Origin: an uncultured Bacteroidia bacterium
GTDB lineage: Bacteria; Bacteroidota; Bacteroidia; NS11-12g; UBA955
Direction: 5' to 3'
Assembly (NCBI GenBank): GCA_943789135.1
Contig: CALSSY010000012.1
Span: forward strand, 1 to 64,000
Length of the DNA: 64,000 nucleotides
Shown here one piece after another: positions 1 to 9,741 of this stretch (its first letter is position 1; the number at the start of each line of letters is the position of its first letter). Both the position numbers and the translations under genes were made by a program. The notes under the pieces are model-generated. The model did not search any database. It saw only the letters and a list, made by a program, of their open reading frames with translations, and was not told the origin of the DNA.

Positions 1-2
1 AA

Positions 3-959
3 AAATTGAACGAGAATCCTTCAGCAGGCTTGCAAGCCTTAATAGAAGTAGGTCCTAAAAAGAAAAAATATAGCATCCAAGATATCATTTTTGGAATTGG
101 CCCCAAAATCAATGCAGCCGGTCGTATTTCTGATGCAAAAGCGGCGGTGCGGGTTTTGATAGAAAAGGAATATACCACAGCACGACAATTAACCCGAGTT
201 CTTAACGAACGTAATACAGAACGTAAAGAATTGGACAACGACATTACTAAAAATGCCGTGGATATGGTAGAAGGAACACCAGGTATGGCAGATCGCAAGA
301 GTATTGTAATCCGCGGTGAAGCATGGCACAAAGGCGTAATTGGTATTGTTGCGAGTCGGATGGTGGAGCAATTCTACAAACCGACTATTGTTTTTTCTCA
401 AAATGATGGGATGCTAACAGGTTCTGCGCGAAGTGTAAAGAATTTTGACATCCACGAAGCCATTACGGAATGTTCGCAATGGGTAGAACAGTTTGGAGGC
501 CACAAATATGCAGCTGGATTAAGCATTAAAGCCGAAAATTTTGATGCGTTCAGCGAACAATTCGAGTCGGTTGTAGTAAGAGATATTCAAGAAGCATCCT
601 TATTACCCGAGGTTGAGTATGATTTGGATATTTCACTAGATAGCCTTACGCCCAAGTTTCTTGATCTTATCAATCAAATGTCGCCCTTTGGACCTGGAAA
701 CCCATTGCCTATTTTTCATTCCAATAAGTTGAGATCTAATAATAGTCCTAGAGTATTAAAAGATCGTCATCTGAAACTGCAAATTTCACAAAACAGTCGC
801 CATTATTTTGATGGAATTGGTTTCGGTTTATCTGAACATTTGCCAGTTGTTTCAAACGGTGAAATTTTTGACGCTTGTTATTGCATCGAAGAAAACGATT
901 TCAACGGTCAGGTAAAATTACAACTGCGATTAAAGGATTTAAGACCGCATCGGGCTTAA
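3..959 (+). CDS. recJ: Single-stranded-DNA-specific exonuclease RecJ, C-terminal part
   Basis: RecJ degrades single-stranded DNA 5'-3' in recombination and mismatch repair. The frame is open to the left edge, so this is the C-terminal ~318 residues of a protein usually 560-580 residues long; the N-terminal DHH domain lies outside the window. Seen here are the GPKINAAGR stretch joining DHH and DHHA1 domains, then the DHHA1 signature HKGVIGIVASRM, the GSARS turn and the FGGHKYAAG motif, followed by the OB-like C-terminal domain. The stop is TAA at 957-959. The downstream gene is on the opposite strand (convergent, 113 bp gap). The TTG at position 6 is simply an internal Leu codon. No frame break is seen. 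Family assignment is certain. Confidence 0.95.
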   Translation, partial: KLNENPSAGLQALIEVGPKKKKYSIQDIIFGIGPKINAAGRISDAKAAVRVLIEKEYTTARQLTRVLNERNTERKELDNDITKNAVDMVEGTPGMADRKSIVIRGEAWHKGVIGIVASRMVEQFYKPTIVFSQNDGMLTGSARSVKNFDIHEAITECSQWVEQFGGHKYAAGLSIKAENFDAFSEQFESVVVRDIQEASLLPEVEYDLDISLDSLTPKFLDLINQMSPFGPGNPLPIFHSNKLRSNNSPRVLKDRHLKLQISQNSRHYFDGIGFGLSEHLPVVSNGEIFDACYCIEENDFNGQVKLQLRLKDLRPHRA

Positions 960-1072
960 TTAGGGAAAGGATTTCTTAGGTCGGGCTGATTTATTTAAGA
1001 CTCAAACCACTCAAATTTCAGATTAACAAAACATCCTCATATTCGGGAGAATCACCTATTTGCTCAAGAATC

Positions 1073-2567
1073 TTACTGCCGGGGAAAGCCCTTATGAACA
1101 AAAACACGCACATCGTAAAGACTGTCGGTTTCATGTTGCAAATGAAGCAATTCCTTATAAGTACCTAATGATCTCAAGGTATCTAAAGGCATTGGCGCAT
1201 CTCTCCTAGCATGAAAATTATCCCATAATATAACGGTGTTTTCGGGAAACCAATCGTAACCCGCACGCGTATCGAGACTCCATAAATATTGCGTTCTACT
1301 TTCTTGGATTTTCTGAGGATCTTCAAAGGGATCCAAATCCAAATGCACATTAAGTTCAGGAAGTTGATGTACCAAAACATAATTATCGTATCCCATACTT
1401 TTTATTGTGTCGATGGCATTGAACCATAATTGCCTACCTGGATAACCCGGAATACTCGCATTTCCCGAAAATCCTGAAAGCACACCTGCTCCGTTTATTG
1501 CTATTAGAGACGCAACAGCAGTAGTTATGGTTTTTATGGCCCTATTCAGCAATCGAACGTCCATCACCATGATACGATGTAAACTGTATTGCGCTATGAG
1601 TGCTGCCACTGGCGAAACCACAACAAAGACGCGAATTAAACCATGCGACCCCATCATTCCGGCATACCAAATAAAACTATGAGCAAAAAAATACGCTCCA
1701 AAAAGCGGAAGAAATAACCACAAAACAAACTGACTCATTTCATGAGGGGTGCGTTTTTTAATTCGAGAATATATATAATCCAAGATCAAGAAAAACGCGA
1801 CTGCCATTAACAAGGTAATCCAAAATCCGGTAATTGCTTTTTGAGCTTGTGCATAATGCCAGAAAGAACCCGATCCTGGATCAAATTTACCTTCAGATTC
1901 AAATTTAAAATACGGATTGTGGGAGATAAAATAATCCCATTCTCCAGAAATCAAAGCGGCAAGAATTGCAAAAATTACAGTACCTGACAATAGTAATGGA
2001 ATGTATTTTAATTTTCCCTTTAAATATAAAAAAAGGCAAAACGGCAGCCACTAGCACAAGTCCTTCCGTGCGAATTATAGGTAAAAAAGAAGCTATAACG
2101 ATGGCGGTTGCATATCGGTAAGAAATCAATTTATAAATTACAAATACCAATACAAATGCGTTTGTTGGCTCGGTTAAGGCCGAATGAAAATTGGCGAGAA
2201 TAATGGGTTGTAAGCCAAAAAGTAGGATCAACATCCAAGGATTGCGCATCCCTAGCTTACGGCCACTTAAATATGTAATCCATGCCGTTCCTAAAGTTGC
2301 AAACATGTTAAGCGTATAGAGAGCAGTGATGCCCAATTGAGCAAAAGGTGCCGACAAAATTGTAAAGAAAGGTTTCCCCCACAGGTCTAACATCAAGATA
2401 GGATGTTTCAAACTCCAGCGGGCAAATAAATAATGATTCCATGAATCTTGTCCCCCCGCCGGACCTTCGGCGGAAATTGCAATTACAATGTATAAAAGCA
2501 AAAGCCATAAAAGTGCCAACAATGCCGCACTGCTATTGCGATAGGCTTGAAAGAAACGGGAGACCAT
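1073..2567 (-). CDS. Polytopic membrane glycosyltransferase-like protein (GT-C type), one frameshift
   Basis: Two overlapping frames make one gene. The N-terminal part starts at ATG 2567 and runs to about 2012; the C-terminal part continues to 1073. Removing one A from the AAAA run at 2012-2015 joins them smoothly (FKGK then LKYIPLLLSGTVIF), so this is probably a homopolymer sequencing error. The restored protein is ~497 residues. It has an N-terminal membrane helix, a periplasmic loop with a GQDSWNHY motif typical of the acidic first loop of GT-C transferases, about eight further hydrophobic helices and a soluble C-terminal domain of ~130 residues. A GT-C enzyme using a polyprenyl-linked sugar is the best guess; acceptor unknown. 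The ORF start at 2594 is a TTG inside the upstream terminator, so ATG 2567 is preferred. Confidence 0.6.
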
Positions 2568-2582
2568 ATGGCGAAAATACGA

Positions 2583-2608
2583 GAAAAGTCCCAATGACGG
2601 GACTTTTC
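2583..2608 (-). terminator. Rho-independent terminator after the leucine dehydrogenase-type gene
   Basis: A perfect 10-bp stem (GAAAAGTCCC at 2583-2592, GGGACTTTTC at 2599-2608) has a six-base loop. On the minus strand it lies 23 bp after the dehydrogenase stop codon, and the A/T ends of the stem supply a T-run in both directions. A stem with the same AAAAGTCCC/GGGACTTTT core occurs at 62613-62643. Confidence 0.8.
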
Positions 2609-2631
2609 AAAGTATTTATAAAAAAAGGATT

Positions 2632-3735
2632 TTAGTACGTGCTGTGCACCAAACGCATATCGTTGATGCGTTTTTCAGCATGTTTAATGGCTGCAATTTG
2701 GTTGTTTAAACCTAAGTCTTGTGCCATTCTATTTACGTCTAAAATAGTATCGTAAATCTTCTCGGTTTGACTCATTGCAATCTCACGAACATATCCGTTG
2801 TATTCGCTATATACATTGATTAAACCACCTGAATTGATCACAAAATCAGGAGCATAGACAATACCCATCTTTTTCAAAAGGTCACCGTGTACGGTTTCGT
2901 CTTCCAACTGATTGTTGGCAGCACCTGCAACGATTTGACATTTCAAATTTGGAATAGTTTGATCGTTTAAGATGCCTCCCATTGCACAAGGTGCAAAAAT
3001 ATCAACATCTAAGGAAATCATATCTTCAGAGGAAACAGGAATAGCTCCAAATGAATCTGCGGCTTTTTTCAAAACATCTTGATTCAAATCAGAAATATAT
3101 AGCTTAACACCATCTTTGTGTAAGAGTTCTAACAAATGCCAACCTACTTTACCTATACCCATCACAGCAGCGCTCTTTCCTTCGAGACTATCGCTGCCAT
3201 AGGCCTGCTTTGCAGACGCTTTAATACCCATATACGTACCGTAAGCCGTTACAGGTGAAGGATCGCCTCCTCCTCCCATACTTTCTGGCAAACCTACCAC
3301 ATGCTCGGTTTCCATCTGTACGTATTCCATATCACGCGTAGTGGTACCTACGTCTTCAGCTGTGATATATTTACCATTTAAATTCTCAACGAAACGACCA
3401 AACTTACGCATCAATGCTTCGCTTTTCTGCGTTCTAGGATCGCCAATTATTACCGCCTTAGCGCCACCTAAATTAAGGCCAGCAACTGCTGCTTTGTACG
3501 TCATACCGCGAGATAATCTCATGGCATCGCGAATGGCTTCTTTTTCGTGTTGGTAAACCCACATTCTCGTTCCACCTAGACCAGGGCCCAAAACGGTATT
3601 ATGAATGGCAATGATGGCTTTTAAACCTGTGGCATTGTCCTGACAAAATACAATCTGTTCGTGGTCGGTAGACTCAAGGCCTGCAAACAAATCGAACTGT
3701 GTTGCAGGGGTAGTTTCAAATTGAATATCTCCCAT
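2632..3735 (-). CDS. Leucine dehydrogenase-type amino acid dehydrogenase (Glu/Leu/Phe/Val family)
   Basis: This NAD-dependent enzyme oxidatively deaminates branched-chain amino acids (family knowledge; exact substrate not proven here). From ATG 3735 it has 367 residues. The dimerisation/catalytic domain carries GPGLGGTRMW, the Lys-containing GLNLGGAKAVIIGDP motif and AEDVGTTTRDM. The Rossmann domain starts at AAVMGIGKVGWHLLELL, and the C-terminal part has APDFVINSGGLINV. The nominal ORF start at 3750 is a TTG lying inside a promoter-like TATCTTTG, so ATG 3735 (MGDIQFETTP) is chosen. It is transcribed alone: a terminator follows and a promoter precedes. A second family member, gdhA, lies 3.3 kb further on; this one is closer to Leu/Phe/Val dehydrogenases in length and motifs. 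Confidence 0.88.
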   Translation of the reverse strand: MGDIQFETTPATQFDLFAGLESTDHEQIVFCQDNATGLKAIIAIHNTVLGPGLGGTRMWVYQHEKEAIRDAMRLSRGMTYKAAVAGLNLGGAKAVIIGDPRTQKSEALMRKFGRFVENLNGKYITAEDVGTTTRDMEYVQMETEHVVGLPESMGGGGDPSPVTAYGTYMGIKASAKQAYGSDSLEGKSAAVMGIGKVGWHLLELLHKDGVKLYISDLNQDVLKKAADSFGAIPVSSEDMISLDVDIFAPCAMGGILNDQTIPNLKCQIVAGAANNQLEDETVHGDLLKKMGIVYAPDFVINSGGLINVYSEYNGYVREIAMSQTEKIYDTILDVNRMAQDLGLNNQIAAIKHAEKRINDMRLVHSTY

Positions 3736-3747
3736 TGAATTAAAGTG

Positions 3748-3755
3748 CAAAGATA
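3748..3755 (-). promoter_or_regulatory. Bacteroidota -7 promoter element for the leucine dehydrogenase-type gene
   Basis: The minus strand reads TATCTTTG, matching the TAnnTTTG consensus of Bacteroidota sigma-ABfr, 12 bp upstream of ATG 3735. No clear -33 TTTG was found at the right spacing, so this is a motif match only. Confidence 0.5.
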
Positions 3756-3803
3756 ACCCTTTTTGTAATAAAAAATCACATTTTCAATGTGTTAAATTGA
3801 CAC

Positions 3804-4801
3804 TTACACCCTTATAGGCAAAAGTCTTGGCGCAAATTTCTTACAAGAATCTGCTATAAACTTAATGTGTTCTGGCGTCGTTCCGCAACACCCACCTACA
3901 ATGTTCACCCATCCCTTGTTGCGCCCAATCGGCAATCACCTCCGGACATGTGTTCTGGGCTGTCGTCGTACTCCCCGAATTCATTGGGCAAGCCCGCATT
4001 GGGGTAACAACTCACGTAAACTTCCGAAACTCTTGACATTTCTTCGACATATTGTCGCATTTGATCGGCTCCTAATGCACAATTCAAGCCTACACTCAAT
4101 AGTTCTCCGTGAGAAATACTGTTATAGAATGCCTCGGTAGTTTGACCGCTTAAGGTACGTCCTGAAGCATCCGTAATCGTACCACTTACCATTAAAGGTA
4201 TGTCCCAATTCTCTTCTTCTTTTAAAGTGTTTATGGCAAATAAAGCCGCTTTACAATTTAACGTATCAAATACCGTTTCTACCAAAATTAAATCTGCTCC
4301 CGCCTCTACCAATGCTCGTGTTTGTTCGGTGTAACAGCCTACCAATTCATCAAAACTCACACCGCGATAACCGGGGTTGTTCACATCCGGACTTAAACTC
4401 GCTGTTTTATTGGTGGGCCCCAAAGCACCTGCAATAAAAATAGGTCTATCCGATTCGCTTTTGAACATTTCCCGAGCCTCTTTCGCTACACGAATAGCCG
4501 CAATATTCAATTCAACCACGCGATTGCTCATATGATAATCCAACATGGAAATAGAATTCGCATTGAATGTATTGGTTTCAATAATATCGGCACCAGCACG
4601 CATAAACGCCAAGTGAATATCACGAATAATATGAGGTTGTGTGAGTACTAATAGGTCGTTATTTCCCTTCAAAGAATGCGGATAATCTTTAAATTCCACA
4701 CCCCTATAATCCTCTTCCGATAATTTATGTTGCTGAATCATAGTGCCCATAGCACCATCAATAATCAATATGCGCTCGTTTAAAATTGTATTAATATCCA
4801 T
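3804..4801 (-). CDS. metH: Homocysteine S-methyltransferase module of methionine synthase (MetH N-terminal), two indels near the end
   Basis: The protein transfers methyl groups to homocysteine; this is the zinc-dependent first domain of cobalamin methionine synthase. The uninterrupted frame (4801 to 3905) gives [38 protein letters not shown] and the first zinc ligand in GLNCALG, then ends early. Deleting one extra G in TCCGGAGG and one extra A in GGGATGGG (both about 3915-3950) restores [19 protein letters not shown], supplying the second and third zinc cysteines, with a stop at 3804-3806 and ~331 residues. The breaks therefore look like errors. Folate-, cobalamin- and activation-domains are not adjacent: the next genes are unrelated, so the rest of MetH must be elsewhere, a split arrangement common in Bacteroidota. 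Confidence 0.85.
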
Positions 4802-4885
4802 AATTACCCTTGCTTAAATAATAAAAAATATCCTCAAAAAACACCTCTAACATCCTTATTCCATCAGGAATTTCAGTTTCTTGAT

Positions 4886-5686
4886 TTATCTCGGGGGAAG
4901 TTCCCTGCGAGAAGGCCTCATCCAACTAAAAACGGTTGAAGCTATTTGTTCATCCTCCTGCGCGATACCCTCATAGCCCATAAACCCCGTCACGCTACCT
5001 TTCCAAAAACAATAGCCAACCGGCTGAGAATCGCCCTTCCAAGCCAACCATTGACAATCTGCATCGTACAACGTTTGGATTGTCTTTTTTTGTATAAAGC
5101 CATTTTTATTGCCCGAAAAAATCTGTCCTAATTGAGTCTCAATTTCGTCTATTCCCAAGCTCAATACTTTGGATTCTACCGTTGGTCGCACCAATACCAT
5201 TGCCTTGTATTTATAAGCCACATATAAGGGCAAATCAACAAATTTCACATAGTTGTACGTTGCTCTCCTTATCTGTCCACCTACAATTCCTTTAGTTTTA
5301 AGCGAATCCAACAGCATAGAAAACCGTTTTTCGCTGCTCAAACTCAATGCCAGACAATGGCTGTATTTATTGTTGTAAAAGTACACTAAATCGCTGTACA
5401 AAGAAATGCCGGCTTCGGCTGGATCCTTCAAATGAAAAAATAATGGGGAATGCGCCACCATTTCGGCTATAGAGTCCATGAATTTCGGTTGTTGAACCCC
5501 AGATTCGTCTCTCATTTTGCGCGTTTGAAAATGCATAAATGTACGAACGTCCTTAGGTACGATTACAGGCAAACTGCTTCGAGATTTAAAATTGAAATAC
5601 AAATAAGCGCCTACTGTAATAACCGATATGGTTACCAAGGTCATTAACGATAATACAATGCGACGAAATCCTTTATCCCTAGACAC
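4886..5686 (-). CDS. Hypothetical protein with one N-terminal membrane anchor
   Basis: I do not recognise this 266-residue protein. Residues 10-31 form one hydrophobic helix after a basic start (MSRDKGFRR), suggesting a membrane anchor or uncleaved signal with the remaining ~235 residues outside the cytoplasm. The soluble part is mixed alpha/beta, with no cysteine pattern, repeat or catalytic motif that stands out. It lies 84 bp upstream of the MetH module on the same strand and could be co-transcribed. There is no terminator between them, and its 5' side faces a terminator at 5860-5893, so it probably starts its own transcript. The frame is intact. Confidence 0.6.
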   Translation of the reverse strand: MSRDKGFRRIVLSLMTLVTISVITVGAYLYFNFKSRSSLPVIVPKDVRTFMHFQTRKMRDESGVQQPKFMDSIAEMVAHSPLFFHLKDPAEAGISLYSDLVYFYNNKYSHCLALSLSSEKRFSMLLDSLKTKGIVGGQIRRATYNYVKFVDLPLYVAYKYKAMVLVRPTVESKVLSLGIDEIETQLGQIFSGNKNGFIQKKTIQTLYDADCQWLAWKGDSQPVGYCFWKGSVTGFMGYEGIAQEDEQIASTVFSWMRPSRRELPPR

Positions 5687-5859
5687 GCTACAAAGATAGA
5701 ATTCTCAACTGTTAATTGTTAATGTCTAACCCTTAATTTATCTGTATGCTGACGGTTTCGCGTTGTAATTATTTTAATCCTCGACAAATTCCAACATTAT
5801 GAAAACAGGGGTTTCACAAATGACCTTCTTAATCAAATGGTTCCACTAATTACTAAAGT

Positions 5860-5893
5860 AAAAAAGCCAACTCCTCATGGAGTTGGCTTTTTT
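5860..5893 (-). terminator. Bidirectional-looking terminator after the Lys/Cys repeat gene
   Basis: A 15-bp perfect stem (AAAAAAGCCAACTCC and GGAGTTGGCTTTTTT) with a TCAT loop lies 24 bp after the stop of the minus-strand repeat gene. Both arms end in six A/T pairs, so it could work in either direction. Confidence 0.9.
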
Positions 5894-5916
5894 AAAAATG
5901 GTTGTGGTTATGTCAA

Positions 5917-6333
5917 TTATGACTTTGCTTCAGCCGATTTCTTGCAACAAGCTTTCTTTTCACCTGAACACTGCTTTTTTTCAACAGATGCTTCGGCAGT
6001 TTCCTTTTTGCAACATGCTTTCTTTTCACCAGCAGCGCTAGACTTCTTCTCAGAAGTAGCGGTACCTTTCTTACAACATGCTTTCTTTTCTCCGTCTTTA
6101 CATTCTTTCTTAGCGGTTTTATCGCAAGAAGCTTTAGTTGCACTCGCTTCTTTTTTACAACATGCTTTTTTACCGTCTTCTGACTTAGAACATTCTTTTT
6201 TAGCAACTGCAGGAGCTATTTCTTCTTGAGAAACCGCTACATTTTCGCTTTTAGCTGCTTGCGCCTCGGCCTGAGAGAACGCGGCACCCGCAAAGGCGAA
6301 AGCCACAACAGCAAACATGATTACCTTTTTCAT
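5917..6333 (-). CDS. Exported Lys/Cys-rich repeat protein (KKACCKK repeats)
   Basis: This is a 138-residue protein with a clear signal peptide (MKKVIMFAVVAFAFAGAAFSQA, cleavage expected near AFSQA). The mature part is almost only Lys, Ala, Glu, Ser and Cys. It holds four copies of KKACCKK alternating with single-cysteine KKxC units (KKECSK, KKECKD, KKQCSG) and one ASCDK, 12 cysteines in all. At DNA level the copies are near-identical 20-22 bp repeats (5941, 6006, 6071 and 6150 regions). The start is ATG 6333 because the signal peptide begins there; the ORF extends 15 codons further up into psd. No known fold is recognised. Periplasmic metal binding or redox buffering would fit paired cysteines between lysines, but that is inference. 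It follows psd by 35 bp and ends at a strong terminator. Confidence 0.8.
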   Translation of the reverse strand: MKKVIMFAVVAFAFAGAAFSQAEAQAAKSENVAVSQEEIAPAVAKKECSKSEDGKKACCKKEASATKASCDKTAKKECKDGEKKACCKKGTATSEKKSSAAGEKKACCKKETAEASVEKKQCSGEKKACCKKSAEAKS

Positions 6334-6368
6334 AAAAACAAATATAGGGATTTTTTTAATAATTTTCA

Positions 6369-7022
6369 TTAAACCCATTCCGCGATGATAGTTTCGCCAC
6401 CTGTAGTTTTTTGGTTTAAGTTTATTTTTACTTTTGCCTCCAAAGGCAGATAAATATCAATACGCGATCCAAATTTGATAAAACCAAACTCCGAACCCGC
6501 TGTCGCCTTATTTCCTACTTTGGCATAACAAACAATTCGCTTAGCCAATGCACCCGCAATTTGACGGAATAATACCGTGCCTTTTTTGTGCGCCACCACA
6601 ACCGTCGTGCGTTCGTTTTCCGTAGAACTCTTGGGATGCCATGCTACTAAATATTTCCCTGGGTGGTATTTTTCGTATAAAACTTCCCCCGAAACCGGAT
6701 AGCGATTTACGTGCACGTTAACAGGCGACATAAATATGCTGATTTGGCGACATTTCCCTTTGATATATTCCGTTTCTTCAACTTCTTCGATTACTACAAC
6801 CTTTCCATCTGCAGGAGCGATTATCGCATTATCGTCTTGAGGTGTATGGCGGGTTGGATTCCGAAAAAACTGTACAATTAGAATAAAAAAGATCAAAGAA
6901 AGAACCTCTACCGTGATGGTATACCAAGTTCCTGATGCAACATATTCCAAAAGACCATTGAGGCCTACTAATATTAGAAGCGTGACAAATATAATTGTAA
7001 ATCCTTCACGATGTAATGTCAT
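6369..7022 (-). CDS. psd: Phosphatidylserine decarboxylase, short form
   Basis: The enzyme makes phosphatidylethanolamine from phosphatidylserine, using a pyruvoyl group formed by self-cleavage. The 217 residues match the short PSD-B-like family. Two hydrophobic segments at residues 7-25 and 33-53 anchor it in the membrane, followed by RNPTRHTP, APADGKVV, the FMSPVNVHVNR catalytic-histidine region and FGSR near the C-terminus (around residue 185), where Gly-Ser is the expected processing site. It lies 15 bp downstream of gdhA on the same strand and 35 bp upstream of the Lys/Cys repeat gene, so the three are probably one transcript. The frame is intact. Confidence 0.93.
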   Translation of the reverse strand: MTLHREGFTIIFVTLLILVGLNGLLEYVASGTWYTITVEVLSLIFFILIVQFFRNPTRHTPQDDNAIIAPADGKVVVIEEVEETEYIKGKCRQISIFMSPVNVHVNRYPVSGEVLYEKYHPGKYLVAWHPKSSTENERTTVVVAHKKGTVLFRQIAGALAKRIVCYAKVGNKATAGSEFGFIKFGSRIDIYLPLEAKVKINLNQKTTGGETIIAEWV

Positions 7023-7037
7023 TTACGTTTTGTTTTA

Positions 7038-8324
7038 TTAGAAAGAACCTCTGAGTTTAAGTGTAGTTGAAACTTTGTCAAGTGCTACTACGTAAGCAGC
7101 AAGGCGCATATTTATATTATACTTTTCTGAGGCGGCGTAAATATTATCAAAAGCCAATTTCATAGCACGATCGGCACGGCGGTTTACCCGCTCCTCTGTC
7201 CAATAGTAACCCAAGCGGTTTTGTACCCACTCAAAGTAAGAAACGGTTACCCCACCGGCGTTTGCTAATATATCGGGAACAACCAAGATGCCTTTCTCAT
7301 CTAAAATGGAATCTGCTTCTGCCGTTGTTGGACCATTAGCGCCTTCAACGATTAACTTGGCCTTAATATTATGGGCATTTTCGGGAGTAATTTGATCCTC
7401 CATCGCAGCAGGCACCAATACCGTACACTCCAAGCTCAAGCAAGTTCGGCATTACTGCACCTTTCTCTACACCCTGCGAAACCTTCTAAGGTGTTTGAGT
7501 TTCGCTGTTGGCCACATATTCTATGGCTGCATTCACATCGATTCCATCTTGGCACTGTAATAACCGCCTGAGATATCGCTAATGGCGATTATCTTTAACC
7601 CCCATTTGTTCGATCAGCTTTGCTGCTTTACTGCCGACATTTCCAAAGCCTTGCATCAACACAAGTTGCCTCAGTTGGCTTTATGCCCATTTTGGCTAAG
7701 AGCACTTCGCGTACTTACCATAACTCCGCGACCCGTAGCCTCCACTCGTCCTAACGACCCACCCAAAACGATGGGCTTACCGGTTACTACCGCCCAAGAA
7801 TTCTGACCTTTAATTTTGCTATATTCGTCAACAATCCAGGCCATTTCTTGAGGTCCTGTTCCCATATCAGGAGCGGGGATATCCGATTCAGGACCAAATA
7901 CCTCTTTCATAGAAACTGTGTAGGCACGGGTTAAACGCTCTAACTCTCCTTTACTCATTGCACGGGGATTACATTTGATCCCGCCTTTTGCACCCCCATA
8001 AGGAATGTTAACAATGGCACATTTCCATGTCATCCATGCGGCCAAAGCCTTCACCTCGTCTAAATTCACATCCATACTGTAACGAATACCTCCCTTAGAC
8101 GGACCTAAGTGGTCGCTGTGAATTACACGATACGCTTCAAATACTTGAATAGTTCCGTCGTCCATGGTAACCGGAATGTTCGCCATTACAACCTTGTCTG
8201 GCACACGCAAAACATTCGCAAATTGCTTGTCCAATCCCAAAACCTCTACAGCCGCATCAAAGCGACGATTCATGCTTTCTAGCGGATTGTATCTAGGAGA
8301 TCCGCCGTTTAATTGAGTTGACAT
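7038..8324 (-). CDS. gdhA: Glutamate dehydrogenase, several frameshifts in the middle
   Basis: GDH interconverts glutamate and 2-oxoglutarate plus ammonia. The N-terminal 218 residues (8324 to about 7690) contain PYGGAKGGI with the catalytic Lys and [19 protein letters not shown]. The C-terminal 133 residues (7439 to 7038) contain [16 protein letters not shown]. Between 7440 and 7690 the frame changes at least three times, but other frames give [29 protein letters not shown] (the NAD(P)-binding turn) and [14 protein letters not shown] in the right order. Total length ~428 residues fits the family. Because all the parts are there with good sequence, I regard the breaks as sequence errors. It is the first gene of a probable gdhA-psd-repeat protein unit; a TAnnTTTG element lies 30 bp upstream. 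Confidence 0.9.
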
Positions 8325-8353
8325 AAAAATGTATCTCTGTGTAAATTAGGGGA

Positions 8354-8361
8354 CAAATTTA
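8354..8361 (-). promoter_or_regulatory. -7 promoter element (TAAATTTG) upstream of gdhA
   Basis: On the minus strand TAAATTTG matches TAnnTTTG 29 bp before the gdhA ATG. A T-rich tract lies about 20 bp further up but has no clean TTTG. Confidence 0.4.
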
Positions 8362-8427
8362 GTGGAATGCTTATTGTATAAAAAAACTATTTTCTCCTTA
8401 CGTTCAAAAAGTTGTGCACGGCACTAA

Positions 8428-9737
8428 TTATAAGCGCCCCCATTTCCGAATTAACCTATATATTAACAACGTGTTAAGAGCGAAATTCAGATTTCTTTTT
8501 TTTGTGAATTTCCCGCGATATATATGAGCAAACATTACCGTAACTAGGGCAATATTCCACGCCCAAATCAATTGTGTAAATTGGACACTTTCTATTCCTA
8601 AAAAAAATCCCGAGAGGATTAAACTCATTACTCCCAATCCCATTGCATGGTTCCATAACAATAGTTTAAACTGATTTCGAGCATGAAATAAATTTCCAAA
8701 AGGAGCAAAAACGGCCAAAGCCATAATTCCAGGAATAGCTTGAATAACAAGCGATTTCATAGGGAAAAATTCAGCGCCAAATACCCAAGTGAACAGCGAA
8801 TTGGGAACTATCACCACAGCCCTAATAAAAGTAAAGTTCCCCAAAAACTAAATGCCGTAAACCGAAGAGTTATCTTCTCTTGTTTCTCTTGATTGGCAAA
8901 TTGCAAAGCCCGACCGTGAACAATGGTGCCCATAGTATTTGCGTATATCCAAATGGTATCAATTACCAATAAGGCATTGGCTAATATACCTGCAGCGGCA
9001 TCTCCCATCCAACGAGCGGCAACAAACAAGGGAATACGATAAATAAAAAACAATGTAATTTGTCCAATTTGCGCCCAAATACCCTCATTCCAAGTATGTC
9101 CAATCGATTCATTTTCGCTCTTTTTTTGCATGGAGAAAGCCCGAAGCGAAAACAAACGAAAGACACAAAATATTACCCACAAAATCCCGCCCAAAACTAA
9201 GGCCATCATAATCTGCTCGATATGAACGACGGACTGAGAAATGGTAAATATCAAAATCAACAAGCCTCCGACTTTCAATCCTTCGAAACCAACGAGCCAT
9301 TTATTTTTCTCGATGATATCACCGCGGCTTTGAAAAAAATTCATGGCCACATTTTGCACAATAAGAACTAAAGACCAAACCATTAATAAACCAAGCATCA
9401 GACTAAAACGAGTATTGGGTTCTGTGCTTGATTTCTCCCCTCCAATCGCATTAAAGTACGCCCCTAATAAGCCCACCAAACAAAGCATAATTCCAGAAAC
9501 AAGGGCAATACGCGGAATAAAACGTCGCAATCCAAACTTTGAAATCCAATTTGCCAAAGCAGATCCCACAAACAATTCATTCATCATTAAAAACACCTGT
9601 ACATAGAGCAGATAAATACTCAAAATACCGCGGCCCGCCGCTCCTAAAACCTGTGAATATAAAATTACGGCCGTAAAGGATAACCCGGCTTTAATGATTT
9701 GCCAAATATAGGATTCTATTGGGCGATCGTTTGCCAT
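8428..9737 (-). CDS. Polysaccharide flippase-like membrane protein (Wzx/MATE-like), one frameshift
   Basis: Two frames (9737 to 8811 and 8844 to 8428) join if one G is added to the GGG run at about 8820, giving LLLGAVVIVPNSLFTWVFG. The restored ~436-residue protein has 10-12 hydrophobic helices and the general layout of oligosaccharide flippases: an N-terminal paired-helix module starting SYIWQIIKAGLSFTAVILYSQVLGAAGRG, followed by a middle charged loop with QKKSENES. It starts 4 bp after the asnB stop and follows asnB and a GT4 glycosyltransferase, which supports export of a lipid-linked glycan. The C-terminal part is shorter than in many Wzx proteins. Lipid II-type or O-antigen substrate cannot be decided. 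Confidence 0.7.
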
Positions 9738-9741
9738 TTAA

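Noticed and set aside
5941-6170. Four ~22-bp near-identical repeats at intervals of ~65 bp, resembling a short CRISPR array
   Set aside because: They are codon-level repeats of KKACCKK inside an intact reading frame, with unequal spacing and coding spacers.
5837-6229. Plus-strand frame with repeats FLQHAFFSP opposite the Lys/Cys repeat gene
   Set aside because: Its repeats are the reverse reading of the KKACCKK repeats; the minus-strand gene has a signal peptide, a start and a terminator, this one has none.
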